Shown here piece after piece: positions 1 through 9,219 of a DNA stretch of 39,169 nucleotides. Within the stretch, counting starts at the first letter, position 1. Every line of letters starts with the position of its first letter. The notes beneath the pieces were generated by a model. That model was not told where the DNA came from, searched no databases, and was given only the letters and a program-made list of their open reading frames with translations. The position numbers and the translations under genes are program-made. The DNA comes from Verrucomicrobiales bacterium (GTDB lineage: Bacteria; Verrucomicrobiota; Verrucomicrobiia; Verrucomicrobiales; DEV007): positions 1 to 39,169 of the forward strand of contig PBSY01000051.1 in assembly GCA_002726915.1 (NCBI GenBank). The letters are read 5' to 3'.

Positions 1-1
1 A

Positions 2-3000
2 CGCAACTCCCATCTCACCCTGCTCGCTTCGACTCTGAAAGGTTATGAGAACCTCATGAAGTTGACTAGCATCGGTCACTTGGAGGGCATGTATTACAAG
101 CCACGAATCGACAAGGAGACACTGGCGGCCTACTCCGAAGGTATCATCTGCATGAGTGGATGTATCAATGGAGAGGTAAATCAAATGATCCAGAATGCCA
201 ATCTCGACGGCGCGCGGGAAAGCATTGGGGAATTCATTGATATCTTTGGCCGCGATAATTTTTTCCTCGAAGTTCACGACCATGGTTTCACTGAACAGTC
301 GCTTTGCACCAAACAGATGGCGGAGTTCGGTAGGGAGTTTGAATTAGGGCTCGTTGCTGCGAACGATGTACACTTCCTCAACCAGAAGGATCACGAAGCA
401 CATGATGTTATGATCTGTATTGGTACGGGCTCGCTCCAAATGGACGAAAATCGGATGAAGTATTCCCCTGAGGTCTACTTCAAGAGCACCAATGAAATGC
501 GAAAGCTTTTCAAGGAGATTCCTGAAGCAATTTCAAATACGTTACACATCGCTGAGATGTGCAATGTGGACATTCATCTCGACCCCACCAGTTCGGACAA
601 ATATCCACAGTTTGAGTCTCCCGATGGCAGCCCGCGTGAAGCTTATTTTCGCAAGATCTGTTTCGAAGGCCTACGTATGCGATACGGCGATCGGGCTGAA
701 ACTGACGAAGAACTCCGCAAACGTCTCGATTACGAGATAGGGGTCATGGATAAGATGGGTTTTGTCTCATACTTCCTTATAACGTGGGACTTTGTAAAAT
801 GGGCTAAGGACAACGGCGTGCCGGTAGGGCCAGGCCGTGGCTCAGCGGCCGGATCTCTCGTGGCCTATGTGTTGGAGATCACCGATATTTGCCCCATTCG
901 ATTCGGCCTTATTTTTGAGCGATTCCTCAACCCAGAACGGGTTTCACCTCCGGATATTGATATTGATTTCTGCCAACCTAGAAGGGGTAAGGTCATCGAC
1001 TATGTGCGGCAGAAGTATGGAGAACGCGCCGTATCTCATATCATTACGTTCCAAACCCTTGGAGCCAAAAGCGTGGTAAGAGATGTGGGTCGGGTGATGG
1101 GGTTTAGTTATGCGGAGGGTAATCGAATCGCCAAAATGATTCCCAATGAGCTTAATATTACCTTGGCCGATGCCCGGAAAAAGAATCCAGAGTTAAAGGA
1201 GGAGTTGGAGAACAACCCGACGATTGCCCAGTTGTGGAAATACTCAACTTTCCTAGAGGGTCTCACCCGCGGCACTGGTATTCATGCAGCGGGGGTGGTG
1301 ATTGGAGACAGTGAGTTGACCGAGCACGTGCCATTGGTTCGAGGTAAAGAAGGTGAGGTGGTAACGCAGTATGCCATGGCACCATTAACTGACCTGGGAA
1401 TGTTAAAAATGGATTTCCTCGGCCTAAAAACCCTGACTGTAATTCAAGAGGCCATGGATTTGATCCATGAGCATTCGCCCGACTTTAAAATCGATAACGA
1501 CGGTTATGATAACAAGCTAACCTTTGATTTACTAAACCGCGGAGAAACGACCGCAGTTTTCCAATTGGAATCTGGCGGCATGATGAACCTTTGCCGTCAG
1601 TTCGATGTAAGTCGAATCGAAGATATCATCGCTTTGATCGCGCTCTATCGACCTGGTCCGATGGATCTAATTCCTGATTTTATTGACCGCAAGAAGGGCA
1701 AAAAGAAGGTAAAATATCTCCACCCCCTACTGGAGGAAGCGAGTGAGGAGACCTACGGGATTCTTATCTACCAGGAGCAGGTTCAACGAGCGGCCAACTT
1801 ACTCGCGGGTTACTCACTAGGTGAGGCTGATCTGCTCCGCCGCGCTATGGGGAAAAAGAAACTTTCCGTTATGATTGAGCAGCGGAAAAAGTTCGTTGAA
1901 GGATGTGCGAAGGTAAATAATATCCCCGAGAAACAGGCTAATGATATTTTTGATTTATTAGAAAAATTTGCTGGCTACGGCTTCAACAAATCGCACTCTG
2001 CGGCCTACGGTTTAGTCAGTTACCACACAGCCTACCTCAAAGCGAATTACCCTGTTGAGTTCATGTGTGGGGTTCTCAGTAATGAGATCAACAACATGGA
2101 CAAAATTTCGATCTTTGTGGCCGAGTGTCAGCGCATGGGTATCGAAATTTTGGCTCCGGATGTAAATCGGAGTAGCCTAAAATTCTCTCCCGAGAAATTA
2201 CCCAATGGAAAAGACGCCATTCGCTTCGGTCTATCTGCGATTAAAAACGTTGGAGAAGCCGCGATGGAGACGGTGATTTCTGACCAGCAGGAGAATGGTG
2301 AATATAAATCACTCGAAGAATTTTCCAGTCGCCTCGACAACAAGTCGGTGAACCGCAAAATTCTTGAAAACTTAATTAAGGCCGGCGCCTTTGATTTTAC
2401 TATGGAGCGCCGTGACCAGATGTTTTCCCGCGTGGGCCAGGTGATCGCTGGATCAAGTGCTGCGCAAAAAGATCGCCAATCAGGTCAGGGCGCCCTGTTT
2501 GACATGAACGAACTGATGGCGGCGGCACCAACTCCAGACGTTATAAACGAAGATAAAGTTGAGTGGAATCAGCGAGAGTATCTTACTCACGAGAAGGATT
2601 TACTCGGTTTTTATGTGACAGGCCATCCTCTTGATGAATTTCGCAGTGTTATAGAAAAAGGGAAATATTCTAAAATCAAAGAACTCCCCCAGATGAAGCC
2701 TGGTAAAAAGGGCCAACGCTTCGCTGGTTTGATTGCTGAGGCGACGGTTAAATATACAAAGCGCGAAGGGAAACCATTTGCGATCCTGCGCCTTGAAGAT
2801 TTCTCAGGTCATACTGAGGTCATTGTTTGGAACGAGACCTATCAAAAGTGCAATCCCCTCCTCGAGAAAGGAAAGGTGATTGAGCTGAAAGCTAAAGTGG
2901 AGCAGGATAATCGAAGCGAAGAAAATCGACTGACGGCCGACCATATTAAGGAAATTTACCCAGATGGTAACGTTGCTTCCGTTTCCGTAGATCCAATGGC

Positions 3001-3313
3001 TCGCCAGCAAGCCATAATGAAGGCGCAAGGGATTCAGGGCCAAAATACCGGTGAGAATGCAATAAACGGATACACCGAGAATCATAGCCAACCACCCTTT
3101 GCTATGCCTATTGTGATCCACCTTGACTCAGCACGTGATACCGTCGCAGCGGTGGAAACAATCCGATCAGAAGCGCGGAAATTTCCTGGGGACCGGCCGC
3201 TTCACATTGAAGTTCGTCAAGCCAATGGTCGGAGAGTGACATTGGAGGCAGGACAATCCTACAACGTTTCAGACCAGTTTCTGCAGAGTGGTGGCGTCGG
3301 AACGTGGGTTTGA
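2..3313 (+). CDS. dnaE: DNA polymerase III alpha subunit, 5'-truncated by window edge
   Basis: Replicative polymerase catalytic subunit, acting at the chromosomal fork. The frame is open to the left edge: codons before the ATG at 56 read HLTLLA...GYENLMKL, a conserved piece of the DnaE PHP domain, so that ATG is internal and the gene starts outside the window. PHP-like segments continue to about nt 420 (NDVHF, DHEAHD). The palm has GPGRGSAAGS at 827-856, PDIDIDF with catalytic aspartates at 953-955 and 959-961, and MDFLGL with the third aspartate at 1412-1414. ALYRPGPM follows at about 1645. An OB-fold (KYTKREGKPFAILRLEDF) lies near 2750-2830, then a C-terminal tail. It converges on the amidase gene, with 22 nt between the stops. 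Family assignment is secure; only the N-terminal portion is missing. Confidence 0.98.
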   Translation, partial: RNSHLTLLASTLKGYENLMKLTSIGHLEGMYYKPRIDKETLAAYSEGIICMSGCINGEVNQMIQNANLDGARESIGEFIDIFGRDNFFLEVHDHGFTEQSLCTKQMAEFGREFELGLVAANDVHFLNQKDHEAHDVMICIGTGSLQMDENRMKYSPEVYFKSTNEMRKLFKEIPEAISNTLHIAEMCNVDIHLDPTSSDKYPQFESPDGSPREAYFRKICFEGLRMRYGDRAETDEELRKRLDYEIGVMDKMGFVSYFLITWDFVKWAKDNGVPVGPGRGSAAGSLVAYVLEITDICPIRFGLIFERFLNPERVSPPDIDIDFCQPRRGKVIDYVRQKYGERAVSHIITFQTLGAKSVVRDVGRVMGFSYAEGNRIAKMIPNELNITLADARKKNPELKEELENNPTIAQLWKYSTFLEGLTRGTGIHAAGVVIGDSELTEHVPLVRGKEGEVVTQYAMAPLTDLGMLKMDFLGLKTLTVIQEAMDLIHEHSPDFKIDNDGYDNKLTFDLLNRGETTAVFQLESGGMMNLCRQFDVSRIEDIIALIALYRPGPMDLIPDFIDRKKGKKKVKYLHPLLEEASEETYGILIYQEQVQRAANLLAGYSLGEADLLRRAMGKKKLSVMIEQRKKFVEGCAKVNNIPEKQANDIFDLLEKFAGYGFNKSHSAAYGLVSYHTAYLKANYPVEFMCGVLSNEINNMDKISIFVAECQRMGIEILAPDVNRSSLKFSPEKLPNGKDAIRFGLSAIKNVGEAAMETVISDQQENGEYKSLEEFSSRLDNKSVNRKILENLIKAGAFDFTMERRDQMFSRVGQVIAGSSAAQKDRQSGQGALFDMNELMAAAPTPDVINEDKVEWNQREYLTHEKDLLGFYVTGHPLDEFRSVIEKGKYSKIKELPQMKPGKKGQRFAGLIAEATVKYTKREGKPFAILRLEDFSGHTEVIVWNETYQKCNPLLEKGKVIELKAKVEQDNRSEENRLTADHIKEIYPDGNVASVSVDPMARQQAIMKAQGIQGQNTGENAINGYTENHSQPPFAMPIVIHLDSARDTVAAVETIRSEARKFPGDRPLHIEVRQANGRRVTLEAGQSYNVSDQFLQSGGVGTWV

Positions 3314-3335
3314 TCACCTCACTGGGGGAAGACGC

Positions 3336-4361
3336 CTAGCGTTTGCTGCTTATCGCGTTCTTGAAATTGACCACAGCGTTGCAAATAGAATCCGCGATCT
3401 TCTGCCGATGAGCTGGATCGTGGACTAACTTACTTTCAGTCGGGTTGGTGATGAATCCTCCTTCGAACAAAATAGCAGGTTTATTGATGCCGCGGAGTAC
3501 GTTGAAACGAGCACGTTTAATGCCCCGATCGATCGGACTAAGCTCATTGATAATATGAGCGTGAACCGCTGTGGCTAGGGCAATATTCTCTGCGTCCCGC
3601 TCGTTTCCACTTAAAAGTGAATTCCAAGGGTTGCCACCGTTGGTAGACCGAGTCCCCTGCGGAGCGAGGGCATAAGTCTCAATTCCTTGAGCTGTTCTGG
3701 AGCCGGAAGCGTTGTAATGCAGACTTACAAAAATGGCGTTGCGGGTTCGATTGGCGATGTCAACACGCTGTCCCAAAGTTAGGAAGGTGTCATTGCTTCG
3801 GGTCATGACCGTCTTAAATCCCTTGGCCTCGAGTGCTTTCTTAAGGCGGTTGGCGGTGTCGAGAGCGTAGTCCTTTTCGTGTCCTTGAATACCCTTGGCC
3901 CCTGAATCGTGACCCCCGTGTCCTGCGTCGATTACGATGGTGTTGAAACTGATAAATTTCTTTATTTGGCTCGGACGTAGCACGGGATCGACTAGCTTTG
4001 CGAGGTCGACAGTCGACAGCAGGGCTCTTCCGCCACTTTCGATCACAGGAAAGCTGAGGTTGAACTTTGTCTCGTTAACGTAGATTGCCTGAGAACCGAT
4101 TGTCCAAGTCATAACGAGAGCGGGATGGCTAAAGAGCCGATCTTTTTCCTCTTTCGTAAACCCATGAAACCGGTAGAACTTTGCGACGTTTTCATCGGAA
4201 ACGTAATCACGACCACCAAGGCGATAAATTTCCCAGTCTTTGGCCTGGGACGACCCTATAAAGGTGGTCAGCAGCAATACGCCTGTGAGAAAACTCAGGG
4301 CGAAAGCATAGATAACGCGCGGCATCCTCACGGGATGGGACTGTCGTGCGAAAGGTCGCAT
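3336..4361 (-). CDS. N-acetylmuramoyl-L-alanine amidase (Amidase_3), exported
   Basis: Zinc amidase that cleaves the amide bond between N-acetylmuramic acid and L-alanine in peptidoglycan, acting in the periplasm during cell separation or wall turnover. Residues about 14-37 form a hydrophobic signal segment. The Amidase_3 domain runs from about 141 to 335: DAGHGG (H148), HEKD (E162), SLHYNA (H215) and the terminal LFEGGF (E300) supply the expected zinc ligands and catalytic glutamate. The family motif around IDRGIKRARF is also present. Residues 42-130 form an uncharacterised N-terminal region that could be a wall-binding or AMIN-like domain, but no motif proves it. An alternative start is M13 at 4325, which would leave a tidier signal peptide. 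The gene is divergent from valS. It resembles AmiC/CwlM-type enzymes; the subfamily is not decided. Confidence 0.93.
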   Translation of the reverse strand: MRPFARQSHPVRMPRVIYAFALSFLTGVLLLTTFIGSSQAKDWEIYRLGGRDYVSDENVAKFYRFHGFTKEEKDRLFSHPALVMTWTIGSQAIYVNETKFNLSFPVIESGGRALLSTVDLAKLVDPVLRPSQIKKFISFNTIVIDAGHGGHDSGAKGIQGHEKDYALDTANRLKKALEAKGFKTVMTRSNDTFLTLGQRVDIANRTRNAIFVSLHYNASGSRTAQGIETYALAPQGTRSTNGGNPWNSLLSGNERDAENIALATAVHAHIINELSPIDRGIKRARFNVLRGINKPAILFEGGFITNPTESKLVHDPAHRQKIADSICNAVVNFKNAISSKR

Positions 4362-4385
4362 GGGTGTATGCTGAGAGGCGTCAGA

Positions 4386-4466
4386 GCGTTCTGCCCTTCG
4401 AATAGAACGGAAAACTTAAGCGATTTCGGCTCTGAACGCAATGAGCGAAATGGGGATTTAAGTTTT
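4386..4466 (+). promoter_or_regulatory. Structured leader upstream of valS with competing hairpins
   Basis: Two inverted repeats sit in the 155-nt gap between the amidase and valS. First, CGTTCT at 4387-4392 pairs with AGAACG at 4404-4409. Second, a longer hairpin pairs AAAACTTAA (4411-4419) with TTAAGTTTT (4458-4466), ATTTCG (4423-4428) with CGAAAT (4446-4451), and CTC with GAG around the loop. GCGTTC (4386-4391) could instead pair with GAACGC (4434-4439), which excludes the first hairpin and disturbs the second. The pairings are seen directly. A role in valS control, or as an operator for either divergent gene, is inference. Confidence 0.45.
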
Positions 4467-4516
4467 ACAAAGTGGCGCAATCAAGAATAGTTTCGCCCCA
4501 TCAATAGAGAGTCCTT

Positions 4517-7207
4517 ATGACTACAGAAATATCCAAAGGTTACCAACCAGGCGACGTGGAAACCCAGTGGTTCGACCGCTGGGTCGAGTCCAGCTGCTTT
4601 TGCGGCGACGAAAATAGCTCGAACGAAGCCTACTCCATCGTCATTCCCCCCCCAAATGTGACCGGTATCCTTCACCTTGGCCATGTTTTGAACACGACGA
4701 TTCAGGACATTCTAGCCCGTCGAGCCCGGATGGAGGGTAAGGATGTCCTTTGGTTGCCCGGAACAGACCACGCTGGCATTGCGACCCAGTCCAAGGTGGA
4801 GCAGAAACTTCGCAAAGATGAGGGTAAGACTCGCCGCGATCTTGGGCGCGATGCATTTCTCGAGAAGGTGTGGGAGTGGAAAGAGGAACACGGCGGCATC
4901 ATTATCCAACAACTGAAGCGTCTTGGTTGTTCCTGTGACTGGGAGCGGGAGCGCTTCACCATGGATGAGAATTACAGCCAGTGGATATCAAAGATTTTCG
5001 TAGATCTATTCGAGGAGGGCCTGATCTATCGTGGCAAGCGCATGGTGAACTGGTGTCCAAAATCACTCACCGCGCTGAGCGACGAGGAGGTTATTATGAA
5101 GCCTCAAAAGTCGAAGCTTTTCTACATGCGCTACAAAGTGGTGGGCGAGAAAGATCGCTGGGTTGAAATTGCAACGACCCGACCGGAAACGCTCATGGGT
5201 GATTCTGGTGTGGCGGTGAACCCTAAAGATGAACGTTATGGTGACCTTGTCGGCAAAAAGGTTTTGCGTCCGTTTCCTGAAGCTGAAATTCCAGTTGTGG
5301 CCGACGAGCACATTGATCCTGAATTTGGAACAGGTGTGCTCAAAGTGACTCCCGCCCACGACAAGGCTGACTTTGAGATCGGAACAAAGAACAATCTTGA
5401 GATAATTGATATCTTCAATCCTGATGCAACACTCAACGATCTGGCCGGTCCTGAATTTAAAGGAATGGATCGCTTTGAAGCTCGTGAGAAAACAGCGGAA
5501 AAGCTCGAAGAGATGGGGCTACTTGTGAAGGTGGAAGACTACGAGAATAACGTTGGTTTCTCCGAGCGTGCCGACGTACCGATCGAGCCCCGTATTTCCA
5601 TGCAATGGTTCCTCAAATACCCCTGCGTTGAAGAAGCGGCCGAAGCGGTGGCAAGCGATGAAATTCGTTTCCGACCGGAGCGGTGGAAAAAGACATACGC
5701 CCACTGGATGGAAGGCATCCAAGATTGGTGTATCAGTCGCCAACTCTGGTGGGGGCACCAGATCCCCGTTTGGTATCGCAAAGAAAAAGCTGAAGATCTG
5801 CAGGCGCGGGAAAGCCTCGACGCTGAAAGCGCTGGCAGTGATCTTCATGTCGGGATTGAGCCTCCTGCGGACGAAGAAAACTGGGTTCGCGATGGCGACG
5901 TTCTCGATACCTGGTTCTCCAGTTGGCTCTGGCCGTTCGCAACGATGCGCAATTGCGATGAAGAAACAAGTCCGACGCTGAAGAAGTTTTACCCGACCGC
6001 AGATTTGGTAACAGGCCCCGACATTCTTTTCTTTTGGGTGGCCCGAATGATCATGGCTGGCTATCGATGGGAAAGGAAGGTCCCGTTCAAAAACGTCTTC
6101 TTCACTTCTATTATTCGTGACAAGCGCGGACGTAAGATGTCCAAGCAACTGGGCAATTCGCCGGACCCGCTCGATCTCATGGCCGAGTATGGCGCAGACG
6201 CGCTTCGCTTTGGTCTTATGCGAATTGCACCCACAGGGACAGACGTGAAGTTCGATGAAGACCAGATCGTGGAAGGACGCAACTTTGCCAACAAGCTTTG
6301 GAATGCTGCTCGCTATCGCCAGATGCAGGAAGGTAGCGGCCAGTTCGATGCGAAAACACTGTCAATTTACTCGATCGATATCCTTGCCAAGCTAGACCAG
6401 CTCGAGCGGGATATGTCGGCCGCTTATTCAGACTATCGATTTAATGAATTAGCTCAGCTCCTTTATGATTTCTTTTGGAGTCAATATTGTGACTGGTATT
6501 TAGAGTCATCAAAGGGCGCGTTCGCCGAGGGTGCCGATCCGAGTCTGAAGGCTTCGGCTGTTGCAACGATGGACTTGGTCCTGAAGAGGTTCCTCCTAAT
6601 GTTACATCCTTTTATGCCTCATATCTCAGAAGAACTTTGGGAGAAGCTTGGTTGTGCTGGTGAAGGAGAGGCTGAATTTCTAATGCAGACCAAGTTGGCA
6701 AAAGAACCAACACTTACCACCCTTGAGGATGGAGAAATTGCTGCCGCTCAAGCAAGAGTCAAAGCAGTTTACGAATCAGTGGGCCGCGCCCGAAATCTCA
6801 AAGCTGAATACGGCCTTTCGGCGAACAAGAGTGTGAAGTTTATTATCGACCCAGAAGGTGGAAGGCTCGAAGAGGTTGATGTGTTCCAACAGTTAGCCGG
6901 AGCTGGCGAAATCATCGTTGAACCCGGGTTTAAGGCCGAGAAAGGTGTGCCCACGGCACTCACCGCAATTGGGAAGATATACCTGCCGCTCGAAGGTTTA
7001 ATTGATGTCGCTGCCGAGAAAGAACGTCTCGGCAAAGAACTTTCAAAAGCGGAGGACGAGCTTAAAAAGGTAAATGCGAAGCTCTCTAACGAGAATTTTA
7101 CCTCTCGGGCCCCCGATGCTGTTGTCCACGAAATGCGCGATCGCCAAGAGCAATGGCAGGGGCGCGCTGACGAACTCGGCCGAATGATCGAGGACCTTGG
7201 TAACTAG
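4517..7207 (+). CDS. valS: Valyl-tRNA synthetase
   Basis: Class I aminoacyl-tRNA synthetase charging tRNA-Val in the cytoplasm. The 896 residues match the bacterial family length. The HIGH signature is HLGH at residues 53-56, following PPPNVTG; the second signature is KMSKQ at 540-544, a common variant of KMSKS. The editing (CP1) region lies between, with the GTGVLKVTPAHDKADF stretch, and WCISRQLWWGHQIPVWY is typical of ValRS. An anticodon-binding domain follows KMSKQ. The last 65 residues form a charged helical coiled coil, as expected for the ValRS tRNA-binding arm. The ATG at 4517 has only a weak AGAG upstream. The leader is strongly structured and may regulate the gene. C8 at 4646-4653 simply encodes the conserved prolines. 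Confidence 0.98.
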   Translation: MTTEISKGYQPGDVETQWFDRWVESSCFCGDENSSNEAYSIVIPPPNVTGILHLGHVLNTTIQDILARRARMEGKDVLWLPGTDHAGIATQSKVEQKLRKDEGKTRRDLGRDAFLEKVWEWKEEHGGIIIQQLKRLGCSCDWERERFTMDENYSQWISKIFVDLFEEGLIYRGKRMVNWCPKSLTALSDEEVIMKPQKSKLFYMRYKVVGEKDRWVEIATTRPETLMGDSGVAVNPKDERYGDLVGKKVLRPFPEAEIPVVADEHIDPEFGTGVLKVTPAHDKADFEIGTKNNLEIIDIFNPDATLNDLAGPEFKGMDRFEAREKTAEKLEEMGLLVKVEDYENNVGFSERADVPIEPRISMQWFLKYPCVEEAAEAVASDEIRFRPERWKKTYAHWMEGIQDWCISRQLWWGHQIPVWYRKEKAEDLQARESLDAESAGSDLHVGIEPPADEENWVRDGDVLDTWFSSWLWPFATMRNCDEETSPTLKKFYPTADLVTGPDILFFWVARMIMAGYRWERKVPFKNVFFTSIIRDKRGRKMSKQLGNSPDPLDLMAEYGADALRFGLMRIAPTGTDVKFDEDQIVEGRNFANKLWNAARYRQMQEGSGQFDAKTLSIYSIDILAKLDQLERDMSAAYSDYRFNELAQLLYDFFWSQYCDWYLESSKGAFAEGADPSLKASAVATMDLVLKRFLLMLHPFMPHISEELWEKLGCAGEGEAEFLMQTKLAKEPTLTTLEDGEIAAAQARVKAVYESVGRARNLKAEYGLSANKSVKFIIDPEGGRLEEVDVFQQLAGAGEIIVEPGFKAEKGVPTALTAIGKIYLPLEGLIDVAAEKERLGKELSKAEDELKKVNAKLSNENFTSRAPDAVVHEMRDRQEQWQGRADELGRMIEDLGN

Positions 7208-7378
7208 GTCTTGCCCAACCTATTCACGGTTTGATTAGTAAAGCTTCCTCCTACCATTAGGTGGGGACTATCAACGTCCCGACAAGGGGGCTGATTATGC
7301 GTGAGAGTTTGCTCGTTATCCTATACACGGATGCTTTCAAATTCCTTGAGCAAAAAGAAATGACTCATAGGGTGTCTT

Positions 7379-8167
7379 ATGGATTTAGGACTTTCTGGAA
7401 AGGGTGCTCTTGTTATGGCGTCGAGCGGAGGTATCGGACGGGGAGTTGCTTTGGAATTGGCGAAGGAAGGGGCCAAAGTGATGTTGTTTGCTCGTTCCGA
7501 ACAGAAACTGAAACAAACGTCTGACGCGATTGCTCAAGAAACAGGTAATCGCCCTCATTTTATTATTGGTGATATAACATCAATAAAAGACATCGGGGAG
7601 GCAGTTGAGAAGACCGTGTCGCGCTGTGGTGGCCTCTGGGCACTTTTTAACAACACAGGAGGACCGCCGGCGGGTGGCTTTGATCACTTTGACGATGCAG
7701 CGTGGCAGTCGGCGTTCGAATTGACCACCCTTAGTTATGTTCGGGCGATTAGGGCATCTTTGGAGCCGATGAGAGAAGCTGGGGGAGGGCGCATCGTGAA
7801 TAATACTTCCGCGTCAACCAAGGAAGCCATCGATGGATTAATTCTTTCAAATGTATTTCGATCAGGGTTGGTTGGCCTTGGTAAGTCACTGGCGAGGGAG
7901 CTCGGTTCTGAGAAAATTCTCATCAATACCGTTGGTCCGGGAAGAATTGATACCGATCGGGTCGCTCATCTCGACCAACTTTGGGCGGATCAGGAAGGGA
8001 TAAGTCTGGATGAGCAACGCGATCGTTCTCAGTCATCGATTCCCTTGGGCGCTTACGGGTTGCCAACCGACTTTGGACGCGTCGTAACGTTTCTCTGTTC
8101 CGAAGCGAATACTTACCTCACCGGTCAGAATATTCTTATTGATGGAGCGATGGTGAGTGCTTACTGA
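7379..8167 (+). CDS. Short-chain dehydrogenase/reductase-like protein with altered catalytic site
   Basis: Rossmann-fold protein of the SDR superfamily, 262 aa, closest in pattern to 3-oxoacyl-ACP-reductase-like members. The nucleotide-binding loop is ASSGGIG at 14-20 in place of TGxxxGIG; NNTGGP at 91-96 replaces the usual NNAG. The serine region is present (NNTSAS, 141-146). Aligning back from GKSLARELG, the positions of the catalytic YxxxK are S157 and R161, so both key residues are changed. A subgroup of BKR-like SDRs is known to lack a perfect tetrad, so this may be a family trait rather than decay. The C-terminal TGQNILIDGA is typical. An AGGG seven nt before the ATG supports the start. 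It lies 171 nt after valS; no pathway can be assigned. Confidence 0.85.
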   Translation: MDLGLSGKGALVMASSGGIGRGVALELAKEGAKVMLFARSEQKLKQTSDAIAQETGNRPHFIIGDITSIKDIGEAVEKTVSRCGGLWALFNNTGGPPAGGFDHFDDAAWQSAFELTTLSYVRAIRASLEPMREAGGGRIVNNTSASTKEAIDGLILSNVFRSGLVGLGKSLARELGSEKILINTVGPGRIDTDRVAHLDQLWADQEGISLDEQRDRSQSSIPLGAYGLPTDFGRVVTFLCSEANTYLTGQNILIDGAMVSAY

Positions 8168-8247
8168 GGGTCCTGGAAGTTTTTTATCTTCGACTCTGCC
8201 CCACTTGTAATAAAAATTAGAGTAGCCTCGAGGGGATGTTGGAGGAT

Positions 8248-9177
8248 TCAGTTATTATCTCTTGGTTTGTGTAGCTTTTTTACTACGTAAATGGGTCGAC
8301 CTTTAACCTCGTTGTAGATTCGCCCGAGGTATTCACCGATGAAGCCGAGGCAGATAAGAATGATACCAGATAGGGTCAGTGATACAACGAGGAGTGAAGC
8401 GTAGCCAGGCACATCAATTCCGGATAAAATTGTTTTAATAATAGTGTAGACCGCATACACCAATGCGGTAGCCGAGGATATCAGGCCAATTATCATAGCG
8501 AGACGAAGAGGAACGGTGCTAAAGGCGAAAATGCCATCGGCCGAAAGTTGAAACAACTTTCGATAGTTCCACTTCGTTTCCCCCGCGATTCGATTAGGGC
8601 GTTCAAATTCGATAAATTCGGCGGTAAAGCCTGGCCAACTCAGGATGCCTTTCATAAAGCGGTTGGATTCTCCAAGTGAATTCACGATGTCAACGACCTT
8701 TCGATCCATCAATCGGAAGTCTCCTACGTTTTCTGGGATCGGTTGATCAGCAAACTTATTATAGATCTTGTAGAACCACTCCGCTGAGAGGCGCTTCATG
8801 AATGAGTCAGCATCGCGCGACCTGCGCTGAGCCAGCACAACGTCAGCTCCGCCTTTCCATTTTTCAATCATGGAAGGAATCAGCGATGGGGGATCCTGCA
8901 GGTCAGCGTCGATGATAATAACTCCATCACCATGACATTCCGCCAGGCCCGCTGTAAGAGCGGCTTCTTTCCCGAAGTTTCTAGAGAGTTCAACAATGCG
9001 AATTCGTGAAGATTCCTGCTGTCGTTTTATGAGGCCGATGAGGGTGTTATCGTTACTCCCATCCTCTACACAAACGATCTCATAGTCATATTCGGTAAGA
9101 ACAGCTTCTACGGCTTCGAAGTATTCTTCGAGACTGTCCTCTTCATTATAGAATGGAGTGACGATTGAGATCTTCAT
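8248..9177 (-). CDS. Family 2 glycosyltransferase, membrane-anchored (GtrB/ArnC-like)
   Basis: Transfers a sugar from a nucleotide donor to a lipid carrier, probably undecaprenyl phosphate, at the cytoplasmic face of the inner membrane. The N-terminal GT-A domain (1-220) has VTPFYNEE, VEDGS at 37-41 and DADLQDPP at 90-97 for metal and nucleotide binding. Two transmembrane helices follow at about 224-250 and 258-282. The tail GEYLGRIYNEVKGRPIY is the signature of the polyprenyl-phosphate glycosyltransferase group that includes GtrB, ArnC and DPM1. A GAGGAG lies just before the ATG. It is downstream of trpC on the same strand, with a 42-nt gap, so co-transcription is possible though the functions are unrelated. 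Sugar and acceptor are not determined. Confidence 0.92.
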   Translation of the reverse strand: MKISIVTPFYNEEDSLEEYFEAVEAVLTEYDYEIVCVEDGSNDNTLIGLIKRQQESSRIRIVELSRNFGKEAALTAGLAECHGDGVIIIDADLQDPPSLIPSMIEKWKGGADVVLAQRRSRDADSFMKRLSAEWFYKIYNKFADQPIPENVGDFRLMDRKVVDIVNSLGESNRFMKGILSWPGFTAEFIEFERPNRIAGETKWNYRKLFQLSADGIFAFSTVPLRLAMIIGLISSATALVYAVYTIIKTILSGIDVPGYASLLVVSLTLSGIILICLGFIGEYLGRIYNEVKGRPIYVVKKLHKPRDNN

Positions 9178-9219
9178 AGGCTCCTCAAAGGTTAGAGGGC
9201 TTGGAGGCTCCTGCCAACT

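Noticed and set aside
4646..4653. C8 tract in valS as a phase-variable switch
   Set aside because: It encodes the invariant prolines of the PPPNVTG motif in an essential gene; codon choice explains it.
5519..6148. 209-codon open frame antisense to valS
   Set aside because: It lies wholly within the conserved valS sequence and its translation shows no domain; it is a by-product of the valS codon pattern.
7245..7266. CCTACC/GGTGGG hairpin after valS as a terminator
   Set aside because: The stem needs a wobble pair and no T-run follows.
7261..7524. Small plus-strand frame before and overlapping the SDR gene
   Set aside because: It starts at GTG, overlaps the SDR gene in another frame and has a composition unlike a protein.
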